DNA of 64,000 nucleotides from Prostheceraeus crozeri (taxonomy: Eukaryota > Platyhelminthes > Polycladida > Euryleptidae), in NCBI GenBank assembly GCA_907163375.1, contig CAJQUW010003182.1:1-64000 (forward strand). Reading direction: 5' to 3'. Both the position numbers and the translations under genes were made by a program. Positions 55,411-64,000 of this stretch are shown piece after piece; the first letter of the stretch is position 1, and each line of letters opens with the position of its first letter. The notes beneath the pieces are model-generated. The model was given only the letters and a program-made list of their open reading frames with translations. It was not told the DNA's origin and did not search any database.

Positions 55411-58400
55411 ATACAGAATTAGCCGAAGCCTTGATGTTTGCCAAAATGACACCGATCGCATAATTGACACTGATAATCCTCACCCCTACTAGACCGATTG
55501 CGTAATTGTTTAGCGATCCCTAGCTTAACTTCTCAATCTTTGAAATCAAATCAGACACCGTTAAACGGATGCAGAGGGAAAACTTATTTATATCAACAGA
55601 CCTTGGAGATTAATGGATATAGTGAAACAAGCAATCCGCTACATTAACGACTAATTGGTGATTGCTTCTTGATCAGGTTTACGGCTTTATGCTTGCCATG
55701 TTGGCGGTTCTTTAGAAATGCAAGCAAAGTTACATGCAACTTTCAGAATATTACGCACATCAATGACTGGTTGATAATTATATAAAAGTCCCGATACTAT
55801 AATTCTGTGACTTCACATCTTGTCAAGTCGATTAAGGAAAGATAATTCATAGTCCTTTAAACAAATGTGCAACTATTCGCATGAGTAACTTTGCTCGATC
55901 TGAAAAGATTTCAATGCTATCTTCTATTAACGAAAGCTGTCAAGAGTAACCAATGTAAATGTTCAATGAGGCTGGACAGTTGTCATCTGTAATCAACTGT
56001 CTTTGATATCCAACGCTGAACTTTGAGTGAGATGTTGGAGGAGAAAAATAGACGACAAACATGAGCCAGACTTGACTTCATCATTTCCTCCGCAGGCAGT
56101 GTGACAGTTGTTAAAATCATCTTGAATATCATCACTATGCCAGGTATTATAATAAATGAATGCCCATTATCCGTCTATTCAATTTGGATCGTATGCTAAT
56201 TGTCAGAGTTAATTTGATATATAGAGCAATAAAAAATTGGAATTAGGAGTAGAAATTGCACCAAAATAAGAAGGAATGCATTTTGGAATTTGTGGTCTTT
56301 CATGCGTATATGCAATAAGCCGAAGCTTGTAGATTGTCTGTTCGCTGCCTGGACCACAGATCCTCGTTCCGAAGCTCGCCGGTCATATTTCTGGTCACGA
56401 AATTTTCACCCTTGTTAATATCTTCACTTCATTCAATAAAGTTTCAGTCTACCCCCGGTATCTTTTAAAAAGTGCGTCGTTCTATGAGTATAAGCTTTAT
56501 ATACTATTGTTTATTTTTCATATATGAGTGTGCATTGGTACTCTATTTCCCTAATTTTCAACGAGAATTGCTTTCCATAATATATGGAATATGTAATATC
56601 AACGAGTTGTCGTCAGCTTAGCAGAATTCAGACCCAATCCCTTCCATGTCAACAAAGAAAGTCGAAATATGTTTTTCATCCAGGCGTAATAATACCTCAT
56701 TTACCGGCCCGCGAGTCGTCTAAGCAATTCCAGCTCGTAGACAGTGACTGCATAATTACATACCCTCCGCACCTCCAACTATCATTCACATTATATGTGC
56801 AATACATGTACTTTATCATCAATTGATGTTCATCACAACCGGCTCCATATGATAAACTATAGGTTTGACCAATCAAGAGGCTAATCATTTTTCATAGAAA
56901 TAATCTTCATTTCATACATGATCATTTTCCAGAAATCATTTCAGAGCTGATACTGGTGAATTTTTAAAACAAATTTGAAATATAGTCATTTTCCCAACTG
57001 TGATTTCTAAATTGACAAACGCGCAGTTATGCGATGCTGTCGCGGAACTAGTCGCCACTACCTCCTCGCAATTCCACTGATACCACAAGCTGGTGTTTGA
57101 AATATCATTAATTCAGGCAATTATGATCAGATATGGAGTGTCGAGGCAGATACATATTTATCAATCAAAATACAAAGTGCCGTAATGCTCGATATTTACA
57201 CTGAGGCTCTGAATCGTCAACGCAATTGATGATGCAACGTAGATAGCGGATACAAATGCGACAAATACGAAATGAGCTTGTCAGTTGAGATTGATCAGTG
57301 TGAAGACTGTCAGAAAATGCCAGATGTGAATGAAATGGTAAAAGTGCTTGAAAGCAATTTCATTGAAATACACATAAAAGTATGTACAGGTATAAAATGC
57401 ATAGCAAATATAAAATTTAAAGTGAAATTAAAGCAAGTGAGAGAAGAAATCAAAGATGAATTGCATTAGAGCAATTTTACTAATATCATATTATGAAGAG
57501 AGTTGTTTATGACATAGATATCTTATTTGGCAATATGAAAGGTCAATTTCCATCGTCTTCAGACTTGTGAGTTTTAATTATTGACTTGAAGTGCTTCTGT
57601 AGTCTTAAACTTAGATTTCAAGCAGAATGTTTCAAGCATGGAAGTTCTTGACATTACACGAGCTTGGGATTTGCACCATTAGAATCACACTGATCAGCTC
57701 TTTCTTTTTTAATACTCCCCGGGATGATGTTCATTATGTCTGAAATCAGAACTATCTTCCATATTTGATCACTATGATAGCCTATCAACATGGGTCTTAA
57801 GCAAGGATGAAATAAACACCTTCATTTTTTCAATTAGACTGTATGTTTTTCGTTTTGCTTTCGTTTTTAAATCTAAATACAACCTACAGCAATGGCAGAC
57901 ATCTGCACATCAAATAAGATCCAATTTATTTGTGATAGACAAAAGCTCTAAGCATGCACAACATTTTGAACAAATGAAAATTCAGCATGCATTAAATGTT
58001 TGAAAATTCACCTTCTGTTGAACAGGTATCAATTTACTTAGAGATGGTACATAGGCCCTACAGCATACGATCATGATATCAACAATTAGATTTTTGGAAT
58101 GATTCTGAAGGCGATTACACGTAAATAACGTAATTAACATTTTAATTAGCAATGGTAAAAAGCTCAAGAACGATAAAATTTCTCACCCGGGCCCAGATAT
58201 AAAATTCATACCTAATATTTTAGAATCGATGCGTGCCCGGCCGGGTTCCGGCCGAAAAAACCGGCCCGGTTCCAGCTCTGGTTAGACGACAATTACAACT
58301 GATCAGTATGAAGTCCTTGGCAGTGACATACAATAATTGTTTTGAATTTCATTTATTTTCATAAACTTAATAAATTCGTGAAGACAAATTGATTGAATTT

Positions 58401-60029
58401 TAAAGATAATTACAGGTGAAAGACGATTTTAAAATGACTGGCATAATATCATCTTTCGCGATGCAAACCAATTTGTAACAATGTATGCTTTTGGAGTAAC
58501 GAACTGAAAATGTTTGCATAAAATAGACGTGACAGTGTTCAAGTTAAGTTTGCTAGACACTAAATAGCACGCAATAACAAAGGATGGAATGCTTAACTTA
58601 AAAATGTATCAATTGACTTATAAAGACAAAATTTCGCGTCGACATCACCAATCACTCAGCTTCCATACTTAAAATGATGATACAAATGATATCCTTGCTA
58701 GATATATATATAAACATCTTGGATTTAAAGGAGAGATTTCATTCGACTTCTCTTTTTAAAAAAAAGTTTAATGAATAAGTTTGTCAGATTAGAAATGAGA
58801 GCCCATTGGAAAGCAACAATTAAAGATAAAAATGTTGTAATCAATTAAACAATCACCTACAGGTAATGTCTGTATTTTAATGTTCGTTTAAGTGAAATAA
58901 TTTTCGCTATAGTGATAATCAACTTCATCGTAGGATGAAAATATACAATAATAATAGCGACAATACAATTTTAATAGCGACAAATACGCATTCCTAATGA
59001 CTGATCTGCAAAAGACAAAATGAAGAAATTAGAATAATTCCATGTAATTCTAAATTTCGCAATGAATTTGATATGATTGATAGGATTATTTCTACTGTGA
59101 GAAGGAGATGGCAACTAGAGAGAAGGAAATAGCAACATTGATAATATTAATTAATTTTGCCTGTAAATGCAGGCCTATTTATATTCTGTAAACATGCACA
59201 TAGGGCAAGTTTTATTTAGTGATTGAATTTCGAAATTGAGTTTGTTGTAGATATTGTCGTAAATTCATCGCAATGTCGACTTTAAAAAACTTCCTGCGTT
59301 TAAAGACGACATTTTATAATATTTCCGAGAAATTTTGATGGCTTCCTAGAATTTAGGAAGTGAAAGAACGCTTTTTGAAAGTGACATAATTCTCTGTAAA
59401 ATATGTAGAACAATTTCGTTTAGTCAAATTGAAAGGAGTGAAAACTCTAGGGATCTAATAATCAAATGATAATGATCTAAAACGAAAATCACACTCATCA
59501 TTAGTATGATGATTTCCGGTACATGCCTACTCAGTAAACAATGATTTCTTGTCAATGCGACTATAAATCTATAGTACTGGTAAATTAGAGATAGAGGAGA
59601 AGCACGTATTTCGTTTAATTAATTCCAATTGCAAATTGTAAAAAAATTTGAACGAACAGTTGTAGCTGTGTTTCTGATGATAAACATAATGAACTCTAAC
59701 TCAACAAGCTAAGCAAGTTCTCTGGCCACTCATCCAGTGCGGCGGTACAAAAGAAACGCTGATGGAAGCCCAAGTCAAATTATTCATTGTTCTGCGCACT
59801 AAACTGTAGAATACATTGAAGAATTCCACCGCGGAGGAGGCAGCAAACTACTGCCACCTAAAATGCTGTCATTGTTTAATAGCTCGCTTCAGCGAATAAT
59901 TGTACCGCCGTTCTAGACGAATGGATGAAGCAGTTGCTTTGCTCTCCAGCTGACTTGTGTTCGGATTCTGGTCAGACGAGTTGCGGTCGGGATTACCAAC
60001 AATATCTAATCACTGAAACGTGCTAGTCC
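55411..60029. other. non-coding region
   Basis: No supported gene. A CCGG-rich patch at about 58230-58281 (CCCGGCCGGGTTCCGGCC, then ACCGGCCCGGTTCC) stands out from the AT-rich surroundings. With its CCAGAGCTGGAACC-type complement it resembles a hAT-type MITE end. At 59783-59855 a ~70-base segment with CCACCGCGGAGGAGG matches, inverted, 60544-60618 on the far side of the MITE copy B. Confidence 0.45.
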
Positions 60030-60540
60030 CACAGAATTAGACAGGTCGTCTCTTCTTTTGTTTGACTAGAAGGGAAGCATTGGAACATGTAACGTTACTG
60101 AAATGGCACAATCTCCTGACTAAATACCACAGCAATCGAACAATGACCAGCCAGTTAAACATTAAACACGCCAAATTGTGCAAAGTTTCAGTGACTGTGA
60201 TCAACCGGATCACGCAGCAAAGAGACACATCAAGTTCTACAGAGAAGTTTGTGAACGTTTTTTCATGCGCCTGCTAACTTTTTTTAAAATGATCGGAGGG
60301 CCCAACATTATCGAGAAAACTTTTGCGCAATGATCTGAATTCTTCGAATCTGAAGGAATCGAGGCGATCGGAGCATTTTGAAGGAATTCAGAAGCGACGC
60401 CCGACTATTTTTCCTATCTCTGCAAGCGCAAGGTATTAAAAATTTCTTTTTGCCCACTTATTAAGTTCCTGCATGTGCCATCGTTTTGAGTCAGTTTGCA
60501 TTTCTAGCAAAGTGATGCGCTTAAGCAATCTAATTCTGTG
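60030..60540 (-). repeat. ~0.5 kb MITE, copy B
   Basis: Inverted relative to copy A at 48845-49368, bounded by CACAGAATTAGACAGG and its counterpart AAGCAATCTAATTCTGTG. TAGTCC occurs just outside both ends, one base out of register on the right, and may be a target duplication. It is set between the inverted CCGCGGAGGAG segments at 59783-59855 and 60544-60618, so it sits inside a larger fold-back. Confidence 0.75.
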
Positions 60541-63500
60541 GTTAGTCCATTGTCTCCTCCGCGGCAGAATTGCGTAATGCATTCTAATATGTACTGTATA
60601 CAACAATGAATGATATGACACGATGTGACGAGCCTTCATCAACGCTTCTGGATATATTTCAGTCCTGCAGCCAGAATGAGCTTCTGCAGGGAGTCCGAAA
60701 GGAAGATTTTCACAGAATGATGTATACTCTTATAGTTGTCACTCCTATACTTGCCACTCTTATGCCTATAGGTACATTTCAGTCGATAGCTAATCTAATA
60801 TTTTTTTTAGTAGATGCTATTTTTTCTTCACTACAAATTTAATTTTTGAGGCTGTGCATCTTACATGTACAGGACCGCGCTTGGTCGGGTTTGAGCTTCT
60901 AGGATTTAGCGATTGAAACACGATCGTCCTGACCAAGTTCCTGTAGATGACCTCATTTAATTAGTCAAATAATTTGTGTGCATATTTTGTAGAATTTCAC
61001 TTCTCGTTTTAGCTTGAGGAACTAGTATTAATTCTCTCACACACCTGTTGGATTTTAGATAACATAATCCCGTTGTGTTAGCTGCATCTGATCTTATGAC
61101 TGGAAACAGACAGACAGACCTGCCCTCTTACCATCTGAATGGTCAGACTGTTAAATAGAATCTTTTCAATATAAATTGTTAATCATAATTTCGGACAGTA
61201 CAACTTACTCACCAATTCATTTCACATAAGCAGAGAAGAACCGTTGTTCATCCTTCTAGTAAGCATTGTAATTTTTTGACTTTTTAGGATATAATAATTT
61301 TCTTTTAAATAATATTTTGCACTTTCTATAAGAGCCAGCTAGTCGCTAGCATGTTTTTTTTAAGTTACATTCAAAAAAATCTCTGGAAATTTGATTGCCA
61401 ACTAGGAACAAATCTAAACGAGCAGGGCCGAAAACACGAGTTCTGAGAAAAGTTATATCAAATTAGATTGAGCCGTTTTTGTCGATGGGTCCATGACTTG
61501 CATGCGAATAGATAAATAATATGCTTGAAAAATAGGGATTATTTCCATGTTTAGGGCTTATAAGCTTATGACTTCCCACATTTAATGATGAAGTGCAGAA
61601 CGCACTTCTATCTGCACGAGAACTTTCGGCAGACAACGTTGTCCATTCTCAAGCGATTGAATAGATTCAGTAAATTGATCAATTGTTGCAACCTTAAATA
61701 TCATCAACCATTATAAGTACATTGATAATATTGAACTGATCGACACGCCAAAATTATTTCAAACAAATCCATAATTTGACCTTTAACTTACATTCACTGA
61801 CTCGCCACTATGAAGTCCTTCTTCGGATCCAATGAAACTGTAGCAATCGGAAACTTGACCATCTAATGGACAGCACAACAACCTTCTCGTCCTAGACATC
61901 TGAAATAAAAATCAGTGTTGTTTATTGTGACTTCATAGTGTTTCACAAAAATGCACTTTATATTTATATAGCAAGCAGCACTAAAATATTCAAATTCGGC
62001 TGCGACATGTCCTTCTTGACCTTCATAGGCCACTCCTAAAATTTAAATAATATTCGATAAGTAACCTACTATTGAATCGGCCCGAGACGGAATTCCAATG
62101 GTGATAGGTCAATTCAAGGGGTAGGCTACCGGAAACATGTTGAATGCATTTTATCATTTTTGAGTAAATTAGTTTTATGCATTTGTGTGATACACTATTC
62201 ATTTTTGGCAACAAATCAGTTTAATCGATTTCCATGCTTAACTAGTTCTTGAACCGAACACAATTGAAACATGTAAAAGTGATTGCTGTTTTTGTTTTCA
62301 TAGAACTATAAAAACATACTGAAAAATCGTTGCTGACGAAGTTTGAGCTGCAGGTTTACTCGGTCTTCAAACGGATCGTTCCAAATTACCTTATGCAAAG
62401 CAAGAAAATTAGTCGCCACTATAGTATCCCAACATAGGCGACAGGAAGGTTAATAGAGGAGTCTATGGGATAGGTTTATTCAGAACGGATTGTCCGATTG
62501 ATTTCAACATTTTCCGAATAATGTTATCTTCGATTGAAATACTCGCAGATTCAGCTTGTGTTTTCCAAGTGTTCAATAGGAGCATCTAAGGATTCAGATT
62601 GACATTTTCAAGCAGATTTTCGGGAGGTTTCTGATGCAAAACCATTTTTGACAATGTTTGATGGCTTAACAGTGCGACTGGAAATTGCTCTTGGACGATC
62701 ACGACCAATATTTAAGCCAATCTTGTTATCAGCTACATAGGTCCTATTGTATTTATGAACTTATATTTGTTTCAATTTATTTCATTTGGCTGAGTAATGA
62801 TAAATCAAACTATCGATTCCTCAGAAGTGAATTGAGATAATTTGATAACATAGGCCTCGTGATACTTAGATATTACATTACGACGCATGATTTTATTTGC
62901 ATGTACATCTCATCAATCAAGATTGTGTCAAAATTTGAATGTAATTACAAGTATTGCAAGATCAGAATTCTTCATTGTGTCAAGGCGGTTCTCCCGACTT
63001 TTTCGAGACTTTATAAGAATAGCACATTTATAACAATTCTCATTTGCTCTCCATGCTTGAAAAGTGGCATCTTAAAGACAGAGAAAAGTAGCAGCTGTCA
63101 ACTATGCAAATGGCTGATAATCTTTCTTCAATTAAGATTCCCAAAGCATACCTGAGTAATCGGTGGAAAGAAAAAATGCTACACAACATTTATGAAAGAC
63201 AAATTATGATCCTATTCAACAGATTGCTCTGAAACTGGAGCATTTACACCTATGTATCCTCAACGAATGTTAATGATGTTCCAGGCCTGTAATCTACTCA
63301 TTTCACTTTGTAGCCATTATCAAGAATCGCCTTCAGCCATGCACGCGTATATTCGTGTTGTAAGTAATTAGCGATTGATGTCACTAAAATGCTTTTTGCT
63401 GTTTTATTATGCTAACACAATCACAGTTAGCTTAGTAGAAGAATAGGAAATTGATAATATAATTTGAGAGAAAATCCTCAAAATGTGGATTGACTCTAAA

Positions 63501-64000
63501 TGGAAATGGAATCCTAATTCGAGGGCGCTCAAAATGCTCAGCTAGAACTCTCTTGTTGAGGAATAGAACGAGAGTTATCTGAAATAAGCTTTCTTTAACT
63601 ATCTCATTGAAAATCTGATTATCACATGACGAATGTGACATTAGCAGCCACCTGAATTTTAGATTTTATATTTCATGGTAAACTGATCGTTCATAAGTAC
63701 AACCGCAGGGATAAATCTCTACTTTACGAATTTTTTTGCAAAATTCAGTCGACCTTTCCACTTTCGCTACGGATTGAACATGAGCTAAGCATGAAGAATA
63801 AAGAAAGGAAAAAACACCTTTAAGCAAGCATCATGAGACAACATCTCGCTGAAGTGATTGATGTTAATGATTTTGATTGTGTCCTTTTGGGTAGCAGAAG
63901 ATGGTTATATCTAAGATTTAGACGGCTTAACATCGCTGTAAGATTGCGCTAACTCGCACTGCGTCGAACATGCCAAACACAGTCAATAGACGTCATCATG
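60541..64000. other. non-coding right flank
   Basis: AT-rich with short frames only, none with a recognisable motif. GAAGTGCAGAACGCACTTC near 61591 is a short hairpin. No element boundaries were found. Confidence 0.5.

Noticed and set aside
48845-60540. A single 11.7 kb element with ~0.5 kb inverted ends
   Set aside because: Each copy has its own inverted CACAGAATTAGA ends, so these are two separate MITEs, and no gene lies between them to support a large element.

Overview
The window looks like AT-rich nuclear DNA from an animal, most likely an invertebrate. It has GT-AG introns, AATAAA signals, TATA boxes, and many DNA transposons, a LINE and a Penelope-like relic. There are no bacterial-style operons or Shine-Dalgarno patterns. 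The families seen (P2X7 C-terminal-like domain, XPG-nuclease transposon, DD41D-type mariner, hAT and Mutator-like non-autonomous elements) are spread among molluscs, annelids, cnidarians and crustaceans, so I cannot name the clade. Only one frame resembles a domesticated or host-type gene; nearly everything else recognisable is mobile DNA.

Layout. 1-5516: non-coding, with a minisatellite and fragments of dispersed repeats. 5523-13884: a striking near-palindromic element with 3.2 kb inverted arms, AG...CT ends and a perfect 6-bp target duplication (ATCTGG), which I read as a non-autonomous Polinton/Maverick-like element. It carries a coiled-coil gene in each arm, an orphan 150-codon gene in the centre, TATA-plus-donor promoter cassettes, a repeated TTGCTATCAA word, and three copies of a structured-RNA-like motif. 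14332-14958: a small cysteine-rich protein resembling the intracellular C-terminal domain of the P2X7 receptor. 15.6-20.3 kb: inverted-repeat elements, including a Mutator-like MITE with a 9-bp duplication. 21.1-22.0 kb: LINE 3' fragment with a likely target duplication. 22.2-23.8 and 26.5-27.3 kb: hAT-type non-autonomous elements with perfect 8-bp duplications. 28.8-29.6 kb: Penelope-like relic (GIY-YIG). 29.6-36.0 kb: a 6.4 kb DNA transposon with ~0.4 kb inverted ends and a large protein with an XPG/FEN-like nuclease region and a Cys-rich tail. 36-44 kb: sparse DNA with composite dispersed repeats and fold-backs. 44.5-47.4 kb: a DD41D-type mariner with a full-length transposase frame, into whose left inverted repeat a Tc1 deletion derivative has jumped. 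48-64 kb: sparse DNA with two copies of a ~0.5 kb MITE, another fold-back, a Tc1/mariner C-terminal relic and a degraded hAT-type element.

How it fits together. There is no shared pathway; the window records serial transposition. The best candidate for an undescribed system is the 5.5-13.9 kb palindromic element. It has two nested inverted repeats, a recurrent 10-bp word next to putative first-intron donors, and a conserved hairpin-rich motif with apparent compensatory changes, and it carries no recognisable replication, integration or virion gene of its own. All identities come from reading the sequence; no search or folding program was run.
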